Positions 1 to 13,771 of a stretch of 64,000 nucleotides of DNA are shown here, piece by piece. Where the stretch lies: positions 28,431,667 to 28,495,666 of the forward strand of contig CM060125.1 of the NCBI GenBank assembly GCA_030522415.1, in the 5' to 3' direction. How positions within the stretch are numbered: the stretch's first letter is position 1; every line of letters begins with the position of its first letter. Below the pieces are notes generated by a model that was not told where the DNA came from, made no database searches, and saw only the letters and a list, made by a program, of their open reading frames with translations. The DNA comes from Channallabes apus (taxonomy: Eukaryota; Chordata; Actinopteri; Siluriformes; Clariidae). The position numbers and the translations under genes were made by a program.

Positions 1-117
1 TGACCAGGACCACACCCCTAAATGCATTGAAGCAACTGCCATGTGATTGGTTGATTAGATAATTAATGCATTAATGAGAAATTGAACAGATGTTCCTAAT
101 AATCCTTTAGGTGAGTG
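1..117 (-). mobile_element. Tc1-like element, terminal fragment (family C)
   Basis: The text from CCTAAATGCATTGA to the end GGTGAGTG/TA matches the outer end of the element at 22.7-23.8 kb. That copy carries CTAAATGCATTGATTCACTG and GGTGTTCCTAA near its right end. A TA at 118-119 is the expected Tc1 target dinucleotide. Only the end distal to the transposase start is in the window; the rest lies upstream. Confidence 0.75.
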
Positions 118-119
118 TA

Positions 120-903
120 CATTATCCGTATGTTGTCCACAATTTCAGTATATTATATACAATGTCAGAATATTATATACAGTAAGTCACCATGCCATGT
201 ACAATATCAGTATGTTATACGTACGCACACCCCACTTTGCAGGTATTTATTTGTAAAAAATGTTTGGAATCATGTATGATTTTCGTTCCACTTCTCACCA
301 GTCAGGTTTTGTCTGGGCTGCTGTGCCGCCTTTCTCTGCATATTCGTGTTAACATTGTGTCTTGGTTAAAGTCAAAAGTCAGGTTGCTTTGTCACACAGA
401 AATATAGGCTGATGTATTAAAAAAAATGGTCACCTGGACATTCTTATACACTTTCTGACACCTATATTTATGCGAGTATCCAAACATGATGTGGGAGGAA
501 AACAATGCATAAAGTCAGGCAGCAAACAGACGTCAGTCGCTTCATAATGGAGAAATAAAAAGATCAGTAACCAGATGCGCTGGGTTTTGAGAGGCCAAAA
601 GTGAAGAGTAACTTCATTTTTATCACATCGCCACATTGTTGACTATTTACTTTTAATATCATGTTCATTCACTGTTTGTGCTGATTGTGTACTGTCGTTG
701 TTCCTCCTCCTCCTTCTTGGTCAGGAATCTTGAGTGTGGAGTTCTGTAAGTGCGTTTTGTCAGGCGAGGCCTTTTGGGGTGGCGCACAAAGACAGGCAAG
801 GGGGCACAAAGAGCGAGCTCCCTACGGAGGGCACTTCAGTCCAGCATGTGCACGATGGACGAGTTAGAAGAAAACTGGGACAGATTTTATCTGGGACAGA
901 CGT
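120..903. other. unique intron with a short degenerate TA-rich repeat at its start
   Basis: Between 140 and 220 a unit resembling TATATACAATGTCAG recurs about four times with drift. The rest, including a TCCTCC pyrimidine run near 703-717, shows no recognisable gene or element. Short open frames here have no coding character. Confidence 0.5.
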
Positions 904-1199
904 ACATCCCATGAGAGAGAGAGAGAGAGAGAGAGAGCGGAGAAGAAAAAAACAAGAGGTTTTTAAACAGAGCAAGAAAATAAAACAGTGAGTAAAAAAT
1001 TAAGGTTGACAGCAAAAAAAAAGGGATAGAGGAGAATGAGGATGAAACAAAGACAGAGAGAGAGAGGCGGAGGAAAGATCATTCAGAAGAGAAACAGATT
1101 GAGTGGAAAGGGGAGGGAGTGATAGAGAAACGTGAGAATGGGAATGAGTAAAGCACTGAGAGCAAAATGAAGAAAGAAGGGAACAGGAAAAGGAGTGGG

Positions 1200-1231
<32 letters not shown>

Positions 1232-1650
1232 TGATGCTGGGGGCAAATGGCTAGGGAATAAAGAGAAAAAAAGGCAATTGTTAAGGTCAAGAAAGATAGA
1301 TGGAGATAAAACATAAAGCGATATAAGAGGGGGATTAACACGTTGGGAGGTGTGTTGAGGTGAAGAGGAAAGCGAGAACACCACCACAATGGAGGAATGA
1401 TAGTCAGATGAGATTGAGAGACAGGGGGGAAAAATATGAAATGAAGAAAAACAAATAGAGGAGAGGATGAAAAAAATAAAAAACCCATAGTGATGATGGG
1501 GTGATAAGCGGCAGAGAAAAAGGAGGTGGTGTATGAAAGGGGAACAAAGTGGTTAAAGTGAGCGAATGCTGAGGGATGATGTTCACCCGCACCAGACCAT
1601 CTGGAAGGAGCTCCAACCTAAACAGGAAGTGAGGCGCATGTTCCAATCGT
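904..1650. repeat. polypurine (GA-rich) low-complexity tract
   Basis: The plus strand is strongly purine-biased for about 740 bp, with pure (GA)n cores near 913-938 and 1205-1232 and many GAAAGA/GGAGA variants between. The long minus-strand open frames across it are Ser/Leu/Phe-rich translations of polypyrimidine and are not genes. Confidence 0.85.
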
Positions 1651-3715
1651 AGATAAATGAAGAACGAATGTGTTTTTCTTTTTTTTTTTTTTTACACAAG
1701 TTGTTGGAAATGAATCAGTTTTGAGCTGCTTGTTAAAGATTGAAACAAGGCTATCAGTTTAAGTTCCACAGGCTACAAGAAAGTGAAAAACAACTAATGT
1801 GAGAGAACGTAATGAAGCTGTTCATTTAAACCTGTTTAATCAGTAAAGGTCACATTACAGTTTACCAAAATGGCGCGTGTGTGTGTGGGGGGGGGGGGGG
1901 GGAAAGCACAGTGTTTGACGTTTCAACCTCTCCTCAGGACTTCTGATTGCGTACGAATCTCGGCTCTCTGCGCTTGAGCGCTGCTAATTTAAAAAGCAGC
2001 AGAAATGTCACACGTTCTTTTTTTTTTTTTTTTTTTTTTTTAGGTTCAATGACTGAGATGAAAGTTTAAAGAAAATGTAATTACGGAACCTGATTTCATC
2101 TCGACATTATCAAATATGAAGCAGAACATTATGAAATGGATTAGGAGGCAGCCGATAAATTTGACTGCCGGATCCTCGGCGGAGTGTGTGTGGAAATAGT
2201 TTCATTTCACGCAAGAACTTTTTTTTTCTCTCTCTTTTTTTTTAAACTACATGCTATGAATAGTGATTTCAAAAATTCCAATATAGTGTTTAAAAGAATA
2301 GGTTGGGTTTTTCCAAGTCTATTTTAAAATAGGTACATGGATTTATATTACAAACAGTCCGTCGGTTATAAATGTTCCTGCTCTGCGGACTGATCGTGAA
2401 GTTTGTCACATGGAATGTCTAAGATTAACCAGAACTAGCCATACAGTTAGGTCAGGGTAAAGAAATTGTGAAATTTGGCTCTGAACTTGAAACTTGATTA
2501 CCTACAACTATGGCTGTTTCTGGTTAATCTTCTACTGTAGCTACAGTATGTTTGGGCAAAGAATACTAAAATATACTGGATTTGAAAGATACCAACTGGA
2601 TTTAGCTCAGTGAGACTGCAGAACCTTCATGAGAGCCTCAGTTGAACTTTGGAATGCATTTTTGCCTGGAACGAGGGTTGTGGACTTTGGCCCCATTTAC
2701 TTACACTGTACTCGCATTTTATGCGACAGACAGTTATCCCTTTAAGTGCAGATGAAGATGAGCTTTCTTAACGATGCGTCACTGGAATTTATCTAATACC
2801 ATCCTCATTTAGTTGTAACTACTGACATATGCTGTATTACATAACAGCATTTTGCATGACGATGAACAAAGAAATGGTTTGTCATGGTAACAAACTTGCA
2901 ACATGCTCTAGACATACAGTATTTCGTGGTTAAAAACAATCAATGCAAATGTGAAAGCTAAATCATGCTCTGGAGATCCCGAAATGGTGAAAGTAGTTTC
3001 TGCAGTTTCTGTCCCCCTAATAAAGCATCTTTAATAGAGAGCATGTGGGTGACCAATCAATGCCAATATCCATAGCAGGAGGTGTAGTTGTTAAAATGCG
3101 CCCAGTGTTTCAGGTGGCAATAAATAGAGTTTATTGCTGCAGCAACGGTCGACTAGAAGAGAAAAGATTTATGATTAGGGATCTCGAAGAAATGAATACA
3201 ATGTCAAAACAATGAGAATTTTACATACGGCTGTGCAAAAAGCATTTATTCATCTGAAGTAGAACCAAAACATGGTACACACACTGTCTATTGCAACTCA
3301 TTTAGCTAATTTATAGTAATCTAAAGAGTACCAAATGTACTCGCACCCAGTCTAAAAAAACGGTATTGATTCGTCTCTATAGTTTATTATTACAGCAGCA
3401 GTTATTAGATGAGCCAGTTGTATACTTGAGAGGACCCAATTGGATATTTGAAAATCGCCTGCGGTTGCTCCAAAGAGTTAATCGCATATCTGCTCGACAC
3501 TCAAGACACTCAAATATTTCTTTATAGTTATATTTTTATTTGGTTTTTTTTCTTTTTTCATAAAAAAATTCTATGTTTATGGGCCTGCGGCAATGTAGTG
3601 CAAAGTAATAACCCATCCACAAACACCTATTGCTTATAGAAAGAAATCTAAAAAGTGGAAGTGTTGAGCCTGGACAATAAATGTTTCCCCATTAACATGG
3701 TATTATTATTCCTCT
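1651..3715. other. unique intron with homopolymer runs
   Basis: Contains T runs at about 1677-1694 and 2018-2041 and a G run at about 1888-1902. The rest looks unique, with no gene, RNA or mobile element recognised. Three footprint-like heptamers lie here (2533, 2542, 2935). Confidence 0.5.
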
Positions 3716-4010
3716 CGGGGGCACGTTGGTGCAATGGTCGCCTTGCACCTCCAGGGTCTAGGTTTGATTCCCGGCCAGGTTCGATTCCCGTCTCTGTGTG
3801 CATGGAGTTTGCATCATCTCCCCGTGCTTGGTGGGTTTCCTCCAGGTACTCTGGTTTCCTCCCACAGTCCAAAGACCTTCAGATTAGGCTAGTTGCTGTT
3901 TCCAAATTGCCTATAGTGTGTGTGTCTGTGTATGCGTACTGTATGTGCCCTGCAATGGATGTCCAGGTTGTACCGTGCCTTGTGCCCCAAGTCTCCTGGG
4001 GTAGATCTGT
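3716..4010 (+). repeat. tRNA-derived SINE (mermaid/DANA-like)
   Basis: Shares with the copy at 60901 the series GCACGTTGGTGCAATGG (drifted A-box region), TTGATTCCCGGCC (B box), GGAGTTTGCAT, TTCCTCCCACAGTCC and AGATTAGGCTA. The B-box segment is duplicated (TTGATTCCC then TTCGATTCCC), as in other copies here. The usual tail is replaced by the repeat at 4011. Confidence 0.8.
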
Positions 4011-4407
4011 TATCGCCCAAATGAGGATGGGTTCCCTGTTGAGTCTGGTTCCTCTCAAGGTTTCTTCCTAATGCCATCTCAGGGAGTTTTTCCTTGCCAC
4101 CGTCGCCATCACCCTTGGCTTGCTCATCGGAGAAATTTCATTAATTCGTCTCATTATTATTATCTGCACATTTTTCTCACACATCCACACTTCCAATTAT
4201 TTTCTTTTCTATTATTATTATTATTATTATTTTTATTTATTTATTTATTTTTATTTATCTATTTATTTTTTAAATTTATTTATTTATTATTATTATTTTT
4301 TTTATTTTTTATTTTTTTTGTTAAATTTCTTTAATTTTTGTGAAGCTGCTTTGAGACAATGACCATTGTTAAAAGCGCTATATAAATAAAATTGAATTGA
4401 ATTGAAT
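4011..4407 (+). repeat. dispersed fish repeat with L2-like tail
   Basis: Starts near CGCCCAAATGAGGATGGG and includes CTCAAGGTTTCTTCC and GGGAGTTTTTCCTTGCCACC. It has an expanded TTA/TTTA stretch (4208-4330) and ends GAAGCTGCTTTGAGACAATG, AAAAGCGCTATATAAATAAA, then AATTGAATTGAATTG. The AGCGCTATATAAATAAA tail resembles L2-type 3' ends used by fish SINEs. A tail-only copy lies inverted at 14493. Confidence 0.65.
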
Positions 4408-4775
4408 AGAATCTAGGTCTTTTTATGGGAATTAGATCGTGAGAAAGTGTATAGTTATGAACACCGCCGGTTGGTTAGCCATTCCTAGCTTTCCAATATG
4501 AATCACCTAGAAATTCCTCCATGACCACGGATATACCATAAATTGCTCACGTTTACATCAATTGTATATAATTCCCACATTTAGGCAGTGCGTATTCTTT
4601 TATGACGGAACATCAAATAAAGTGTTTCATGTTGCTCGCCCGTCCTGCGTGATGCTCCTCAGCCTGTTTTCCTCTGAGGAAACGATGAGCAAGATCATTT
4701 GAATTTGAAACAGCAGAGTCTGTCTCCTTCCTCCTACTGTCCTTGGCATGAACCTGGCTTTCAAGTCATTTTAGG

Positions 4776-5100
4776 TTCCACTTAATCACAACATGCCTCA
4801 TCTTATTTCCTTTCCTGATATCAAAAGTGAAGTGCTCGGCGTCGTGGTGAAACCTATTCTTGTGCAATTGAAGAAGCGAGGACGTTTTTTTTTTTTTTTT
4901 TACCTCCATCTCTCTTTCTTTCTCTATATCTTCCCCTCTCTCTCTAATTTCACATGTCATTATCATTATCGCATGGCAGGGTCGAGGCAGACAATTGGAC
5001 GTGTCTCAAAAAGTTATACCTTCCTGTTAAGGTTAATTAGAAAAGTTTCGACCACATGCAAGAGAATGTCGGAACGTCACTTGGGACATTTCATGGAAGG
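4776..5100. repeat. duplicated non-coding block, copy A
   Basis: Matches 6413-6723 in the same orientation. The left arm (4776-4867) aligns without gaps at about three quarters identity by hand, including TTCCACTTAATCA, AAGTGAAGTG and CCTATT. The right arm starts GACAATTGGACGTGTC at 4990 and shares TTAATTAG and AACGTCACTTGGGACA-like text. The variable middle holds a T run and CT-rich sequence. Not coding in a consistent frame. It may be an old tandem duplication of a regulatory element or two copies of an unknown repeat. Confidence 0.65.
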
Positions 5101-5632
5101 TAAAGAAGAAGAAAAAAAAAAGAGTCATTATGGTTATCATTTTCATATGTTTGAGTTTAAAGAAACAGATAGTGGATAGAACCACAGGTTTATCTTTTTT
5201 TGCGTGTGTGTTTTTATTTATTTATTTATTTAGTTTCAAAACGCATTCAGGGTGTGCTTGAATAAGAAAAGAATCAACAAAGTGCAAATCAACAAGTGAT
5301 ATCTCTTCCTTTATTAAAGATCCCATATTTTATAGCAGTGTTTGTTTAACATGGGGAACACAAGTCTCACAAGTTCCCCCAAAGTTCGAGTGTGTTAATG
5401 CTCCAGCTGAAATACCCATCAAATACTGATGAGCCACCCAAACAACTGCAGAGCTGAGCACCAAGATGCTACTCTATGAGGTCACAGTGGAGGGAATCTA
5501 ATTGGCTTGGGTACAAAAAAAAAAAAAAAGTTTTTTATTGTTTGTTTTTTGTTTTTGTTTTTAAATGTAAGAACCTGCTAAATTGCCACAAAAATAAATA
5601 AATAATAATATAATATAATATAATAAATAAAA

Positions 5633-5665
<33 letters not shown>

Positions 5666-5816
5666 ACTTGATTATGGGCAAACTGTTGAAACTGGAGACT
5701 CCTTCCATAAATCTTTCATGTAATCGAGTATTTTTTTAAAAAGTTTATATTTAATATTAATAAATATATTCCTTTAGATATGATATAAACCAGAGCAAAT
5801 ATAAGACAGAGCTACA

Positions 5817-5883
<67 letters not shown>

Positions 5884-6412
5884 TAAGTATTAACGCTCTC
5901 AAGGCAGGCGTTGCTGATTTGCACAGGTTAAAAACTAACTACCTTATTACCCCAGATACATATTTTATTTTTACTATTTTTATTTTAATAGTTTTTTTTA
6001 CTCAGAAGTACCACTGCAGGACTTGGTTGTCTCCTGTTTCTAAAACTTAATTTGAGCCTGAAAGGGTTAATGGATTTTGACCAATCAGAATCAAGAATCA
6101 TTTGTGTTAAAAAGAGTCAGAGAACCAAAAATTGTTTTTTTATTTTTTATTTTAAGATTTTAGACTTTGCTTTGTAAAAGCTTTTTTTCTTGGAACACTG
6201 TATTATACTGCGTTGTTAAGAGCACAATGTTCAAGCTTATTCTTCATGGTCTTGTTTTTTTTTTGGTCTGCACTTTATTCTACAGTTCTAGAAGTTCTAC
6301 GTCATATACATGGCTGTCAATTAGGGAACAAATAATTTCCCTTGCAACTGTACAGTACTTACTCTGCATGTAATAAAGCCGGGAGGAAATTTTAACACCT
6401 TTTGCTCCTTTC
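5101..6412. other. intron with AT-rich low complexity and an old repeat piece
   Basis: Holds a TTTA run (5214-5233), poly-A (5515-5530), ATA/ATT arrays (5592-5663) and the (TA)n listed separately. At 5322-5500 is a piece ending in TATGAGGTCACAGTGG that resembles 10545-10585. At 6078-6100 is a CCAATCAGAATCAAGAATC motif seen elsewhere. No gene seen. Confidence 0.5.
5820..5880. repeat. (TA)n microsatellite
   Basis: About 30 uninterrupted TA units. TA is the Tc1/mariner target dinucleotide, and similar arrays abut element ends elsewhere in the window. Confidence 0.98.
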
Positions 6413-6723
6413 TTCCACTTAATCAGAACTCGCCCCATCTCCTTTCTCTTCCCTAAATTGAAAATGAAGTGTTCCCTGTTCTTGTGAAGCCTATTTTGAG
6501 CAAGAGTGAAAATGAGAGAGAGAGAGAGAGGGAAGAAAATTTCTCTCTCTCTCTCTCTCTCTATCCCAATTTTATTTATGCATCATCAGAAGCCTGGAGG
6601 TGGCCGTAAGCGGACAATTGAATGTGTCCCAAAAGCAATCTCTTTCTCCTCAGATTAATTAGGGGAAGCATTGTTCACGGGCAAAATGTGCCAGGACGTT
6701 GTTAGGAGACAATTCAGAGAAGG
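6413..6723. repeat. duplicated non-coding block, copy B
   Basis: Partner of 4776-5100. The left arm is 6413-6504. The right arm begins GACAATTGAATGTGTC at 6613 and includes GATTAATTAG and CAGGACGTTGTTAGGA. Its middle is occupied by (GA)n at 6514-6531 facing (TC)n at 6541-6562, a near-perfect hairpin, where copy A has only pyrimidine runs. Confidence 0.65.
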
Positions 6724-7533
6724 AAAGTGATAAGTCACAAATCAATTTTAAAGGCAAACAGTGAAAGAAAGTGAGAAAGTTAGGAAGAAAGAAATGTGTT
6801 GAGTAATTGTGTAGCTATGGTACTACAAAGAGTCTTTATGAAGACACCAGTGTGGACTGGAATGAAGGATAATGTCATTCTTTCATCCCTTCTTTCCTAT
6901 CATTTCCTCTTTCTTTCTTCCATTCTTGTTTTTCTTCCCATCCAAACGTCAGTGGCAGGTCTAAGTTTAGATTGAGGGAGAAGGCAATATTAGGGAAGGA
7001 TGGAAAGAAAAGTGTAGAATATAGAAAAACAAGAATGGAATGAAAAAAGAGGAAACGATGGGAACATGGGATGGAAGAATGAGGTTAAGTAAAAAGAAAA
7101 CCCAAAGAAATACAATGAAAGGAAAGGAAAGGGGGAAACTAAAGAAGGAAGAAGAAAAAAAAACAAGTGATGAGAAAAAAAGAAAGAAAGGATAGATGAA
7201 ATAAAAAAGAAAAGAAAAGAAGGATACAAAGGAAAGAAAGAAGGGAAAAAAGAAGAACGGAAAGAAATTAAAGGAAGGAAGCAATAAAAAAGATAAAAAT
7301 TAAGGGACATAAATAAGAAAGGACAGGAAAATAAAAAAGAAGAGGTGACAAAGGATGAATAAAGTAATGAGAGAAGAAAGAAAAATTGCAAGGAAATAAC
7401 AAATGAATGGAAAAAAGACAGAAGTGAAAGAAAGAATGAACTAGAAAGAAAATGGAGAGAAAGAAAGAGCATAGGAAAAGAAGAATGAAAGGAAGGAAGG
7501 AAACAAAAGAATAAGTTGTACGCATATAATATA
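6724..7533. repeat. polypurine tract upstream of the intact Tc1 element
   Basis: From about 6962 to 7510 the plus strand is almost entirely A and G (GAAAG, GGAAGG, AAAGAAGG variants). Three overlapping minus-strand frames across it translate to Phe/Ser/Leu-rich text and are artefacts. The Tc1 element inserted at a TA just downstream. Confidence 0.8.
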
Positions 7534-9151
<1,618 letters not shown>

Positions 9152-9418
9152 TATACTGTATAATATTGGTTCAATCACAAAAATGTGAATTACTGTTCAA
9201 GAAAGGAAAAGAGCAGAAAAGTAAAAGGGAGGATGAGAAGACGGATGATGATGCACTTAGGGGAAATTAAAGATTCATTATGGAACTAAGAGTTCTAGCT
9301 TCCTCAGAGCTTCTATAGGGAATCCTTTCTGATGGAGAAACACTGTTGTAGGGTCCGACACAGAACCTTCCAAGAGCAGTGTTCTTTAATTAGCTCTGCA
9401 ATGGAGGGCATAAAGAAT

Positions 9419-9466
<48 letters not shown>

Positions 9467-10155
9467 CAAGATGGATATGTAAGGGTCATTGTGTAATTGT
9501 GTATGCCTTGTCATCACTTTTGACTCTGATATTAAAACAGTTCCTTATTTTTTTTCCATAGAACTTTTCGGAAGTCCGCGGTTACGGCAGAAAATCAAAG
9601 AAAAAAACCATTTGTCTTTCCTCAGATAATTAGCAGCACTTTTTAAGAAGGTTCTACTCTGTTGTATCCTCCATAGGACGCTGCTTTGTTTATCAGCGCT
9701 GCAACAGAAGGTAATATTTAGAGAGACAGATTAAAAAAAGAAAGAAAAGACCTCCATTAATATTGAAAATGCGCTTAGTCTGCCTTTGTCTGTAAGGTAA
9801 AGGACTCTGTGAAGGACTTCCCAGGCGATATACGGTTCTATACGTTCCTCAGACGCTTAGATCAGGACAGAGACTAAGTGCTTTTGTAGTCCTGTCTCCG
9901 GCAGGGCGTTTTGAGACTGAACGATTTTCCTTTTTTATTCCCTGTGATGTGTTGGTGAAGGTTAGCGCCTGTGTGAGTGTCTTCTAAAGCTTTTATTGGA
10001 TTGACGGTTAGTGTGACAGAACTTCTGTCTCCTGGAGACAGTACTACACTCTAAGTGAATCTATAAAAAGGTTCCTACTTGAAATCTTTGACGATAGGGA
10101 AGCACGCTCTTGTAGAAATGCTACACATAACCTTGAAGATGCCGGTGATATTATA

Positions 10156-10188
<33 letters not shown>

Positions 10189-10995
10189 AATGTCTTCTAG
10201 AAGCTTAGGAAAATCTTATCTTCCCGATAAGATCAGCTACCACTGCATCAGGTTCTTCCTGCTGTGAAGAACAGAACTCCTGAGACTTAGATCAGGCACA
10301 ACAGATCAATCAGGTTAACACACACTGTCTCACACACACTGAAGATCATAGATGTAGTCCTTGATAAACCGTGTCCTGCTTGAGCTCAGTGTGTTGGACT
10401 TCTTGATGTGGAACCACACAACGATCGTAGGCCGAGATATCATTACAATGAAGTTTTTTTTTCTTTCTTTCTTTTTAAACTACAGTATATGTGCTGTAAA
10501 AGAAATCCAGAGAACTGTAGAGCAAAACTGAGCAGCAAGCCAAGGGGCGGGGCTATTCTTATATGAGGTCACAATAGGGGGGAAATCTTATCATGTTTGT
10601 TTGTACTCAGAATGGAGACTACAAATTGTCAGTTTTAACCACTAAGTGTCACCTACTGTACATTCTCAAATATTATGAACAATTTCAAAACATCTATCTT
10701 TGGACTGTTGAAGAAAACCCACCAATAACAGGGAGAACATGCAACCGTGACGCACACAGAATGAAGGCAAATTTCAAACCCTCAATTTTGGTGCTAACTA
10801 CTACATGTACAGTAAAGCCTGATTCACAAGTCAGCTGTGAGGTTTCTGTGCAACTGTGTCGAGTCTCTCCGCCACTCGCTGGCGACTGGTTTTCATGCAA
10901 TGGCGGTTGAAACTGAGCTCATCTTCTTGGAGTTGGATCTATAGAAATGAAATAACTGTTACTTTTACTGAAATGACTCCAACGCTGAAGCGGGA
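9152..10995. other. unique intron with a CA microsatellite and an old repeat piece
   Basis: (CA)n lies at 9422-9464 and a T run at 10163-10188. GGGGCGGGGCTATTC and TATGAGGTCACAATAGGGG at 10545-10585 resemble 5470-5500. No coding sequence or RNA gene recognised. Confidence 0.5.
9422..9464. repeat. (CA)n microsatellite
   Basis: About 21 uninterrupted CA units. Confidence 0.98.
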
Positions 10996-11306
10996 GAAGG
11001 TGGGAGTGATGTAGAGGTTAGCACTGTGGTCTCCCACCCCCAGGGTCGATGGTTTAATTCCCATCTCGGGTCTGTGTGTGGAGTTTGCATGCTCTCCCTG
11101 AGCTTGGTGTGTTTCCTTTGGGGACTCTGATTTCCTCCCACAGTGCAGATTAATTGACTTTCCCCAATTGCCCGTTGTGTGCCCTGCAATGCACTGGCAC
11201 CCTGTCCAGGGTTTAACCCTCCTCATGCAAATCTCCTGTCATACTGTAGGTTCCAGGCCTCCACAAGCCAGTACAACCAGGTATGCAGTATAAAAGATGA
11301 ATGAAA
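10996..11306 (+). repeat. SINE, mermaid/DANA-like, diverged
   Basis: Diverged A-box region (GTAGAGGTTAGCACTG) and degraded B box (GGTTTAATTCCC), then GGAGTTTGCATG, TTCCTCCCACAGTGCAG, CACCCTGTCCAGGG and a terminal AAAGATGAATGAAAG. At 11242 the copy has CATACTGTAGG where siblings have GATAGG, a five-base gain at TA. Confidence 0.8.
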
Positions 11307-11516
11307 GTAGAAACAAGAGAAGACATCAAAGAAGATTGTCAGTTTCAATGTTGGAATGGAAACATAAAAGAAGCCAAAAATGCAATTCTACTCGGTGCAC
11401 CAATCACATTTTTGAAAATTAAGCTTGATAGCCCTCTGAGGCACCTCTTGGCATGGAGACCCAGGGAGACTGCCTTGCCTTTTGTTGTTACTTTTTGGCT
11501 TTGTAGACTATGAAGT

Positions 11517-12869
11517 GCTCAAAAAATTAGCATATTGTGATAAAGTTCATTATTTTCTGTAATGTACTGATAAACATTAGACTTTCATATATTTTAGATT
11601 CATTACACACAACTGAAGTAGTTCAAGCCTTTTATTGTTTTAATATTGATGATTGTGGCATACAGCTCATGAAAACCCAAAATCCCTATCTCAAAAATTT
11701 AGCACATCATGAAAAGGTTCTCTAAACGAGCTATTAACCTAATCATCTGAATCAACTAATTAACTCTAAACACCTGCAAAAGATTCCAGAGGCTTTTAAA
11801 AACTCCCAGCCTGGTTCATTACTCAAAACCGCAATCATGGGTAAGACTGCCGACCTGACTGCTGTCCAGAAGGCCATCATTGACACCCTCAAGCAAGAGG
11901 GTAAGACACAGAAAGACATTTCTGAACGAATAGGCTGTTCCCAGAGTGCTGTATCAAGGCACCTCAGTGGGAAGTCTGTGGGAAGGAAAAAGTGTGGCAG
12001 AAAACGCTGCACAACGAGAAGAGGTGACCGGGCCCTGAGGAAGATTGTGGAGAAGGACCGATTCCAGACCTTGGGGGACCTGCGGAAGCAGTGGACTGAG
12101 TCTGGAGTAGAAACATCCAGAGCCACCGTGTACAGGCGTGTGCAGGAAATGGGCTATAGGTTGCAAATTTTGCATGTCATTCGGAAATCAAGGTGCCAGA
12201 GTCTGGAGGAAGACTGGGGAGAGGGAAATGCCAAAATGCCTGAAGTCCAGTGTCAAGTACCCACAGTCAGTGATGGTCTGGGGTGCCATGTCAGCTGCTG
12301 GTGTTGGTCCACTGTGTTTTATCAAGGGCAGGGTCAATGCAGCTAGCTATCAGGAGATTTTGGAGCACTTCATGCTTCCATCTGCTGAAAAGCTTTATGG
12401 AGATGAAGATTTCATTTTTCAGCACGACCTGGCACCTGCTCACAGTGCCAAAACCACTGGTAAATGGTTTACTGACCATGGTATTACTGTGCTCAATTGG
12501 CCTGCCAACTCTCCTGACCTGAACCCCATCGAGAATCTGTGGGATATTGTGAAGAGAAAGTTGAGAGACACAAGAATCTTCAAAAGGATTCCCGACCAAG
12601 TATTGAGTGCATAACTGAACATAATTATCTGAAGGTTGACTTTTTTTTGTATTCAAAACACTTTTCTTTTATTGGTCAGATGAAATATGCTATTTTTTTG
12701 GGTTTTCATGAGCTGTATGCCACAATCATCAATATTAAAAGAATAAAAGGCTTGAAGTACTTCAGTTTGTGTGTAATGGATCTAAAATATATGAAAGTCT
12801 AATGTTTATCAGTACATTACAGAAAATAATGAACTTCATCACAATATGCTAATTTTTGAGAAGGACCTG
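11517..12869 (+). mobile_element. Tc1-like transposon, internally deleted (family B)
   Basis: Long inverted repeats: left from about 11517 (CTCAAAAAATTAGCATATTG ... GTACTGATAAACATTAG) and right ending TTTTGAGAAGGACCTG/TA at 12869. The left tip is altered, so its boundary is approximate. A (TG/TA)n array directly abuts the right end. The body carries the broken transposase 11837-12614. Confidence 0.9.
11837..12614 (+). pseudogene. Tc1-family transposase remnant (family B)
   Basis: The first frame, from MGKTADLTAVQKAIID, carries the paired-like DNA-binding region to YRRVQEMGYR. It is joined near 12165 to KFCMSFGNQGARVWRK, which belongs well downstream in Tc1 proteins. The join removes the segment with the first catalytic Asp and shifts the frame. 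The second frame (12138-12614) retains SVMVWGAMSAAGVG, the second Asp in FQHDLAPAHS and the Glu in [11 protein letters not shown], with 34 residues between them. It cannot encode an active enzyme. Confidence 0.9.
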
Positions 12870-12877
12870 TATGTATG

Positions 12878-12942
<65 letters not shown>

Positions 12943-12955
12943 TATATATATTGAC
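12870..12955. repeat. (TGTA)n/(TA)n microsatellite at a Tc1 end
   Basis: Starts at the TA target site of the family B element as TATG units, then becomes about 28 TA units, ending TATACAGTATATATA. The array probably grew from the target dinucleotide. Confidence 0.95.
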
Positions 12956-13771
12956 TAGTAAATATTGTTTTTTCAGATTCTACTGCAGCACAAAAAGTTC
13001 TCCTGGGTAAAAATTGAGTGTGCATGTGATAGGTGTGAAAGGCTGGTGTGTTGTGTCCCCATGCGAGTATGTGTGTGTGTGTGTGTAGTCTTTCACACAC
13101 GTCTCCGCTGCTCATCACATCTGCAATGCAGCAGCACCGGCAGCCTCTGTAGAAGCCATTGTCACTCCACACCCACTACAGGCTGCAGCCGTGGCCATTT
13201 GAAACCTGAACTCCTCCCTCATTCAAATATTACCCCATTTCTTGAGTATGTATCTCTTTCGGTACATCACAGATTTGCACACGTACGTAAGTTCTGTGTA
13301 CAAGGTGACCGTTGGATTGTAATTGTTTGGATTGGAACTCCAGAGGATTAGACTGGGATAGACATTGACACCAGTGGCCAGGACAATAATTCCTCTTTCT
13401 TCATGACACAAAAGAAGCAAATCATTTACATAGCTGGGTTTTATGTAGCACATCTTACCATGATTATTATGTGTCTGCCAAGCATGTTTTCTTAAATTCT
13501 CTAGTTTGTTGTCTCAATTCCCATTTCTGGGCCGGACATCAAGCATCCAGGCGGAAAACGATAAATACAAAAAGTGAAAGAAGAAGAGGACCATAAGGAT
13601 TGGGAATGTAAGGAGCAGAAGTGAGGAAAAAAGAGGAGAAACATAGACAGGGCTGACTTTAGCATGTTAAAGACATTTGATCATTCTGTGTTAATACATG
13701 TTAAATATTCAGGCTTAATTAATAATCACAAAGGATCAATCCTGTCTCACTTTGTGAATGCAGAAACTGTA
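12956..13771. other. unique intron
   Basis: Contains a (GT)n run near 13068-13087. The open frame across 12965-13351 has no recognisable domain and includes the GT repeat, so I do not call it a gene. Confidence 0.5.

Noticed and set aside
1000..1646. Long minus-strand open frames (up to 162 codons)
   Set aside because: They translate the complement of a GA-rich low-complexity tract and are Ser/Leu/Phe/His strings without domains.
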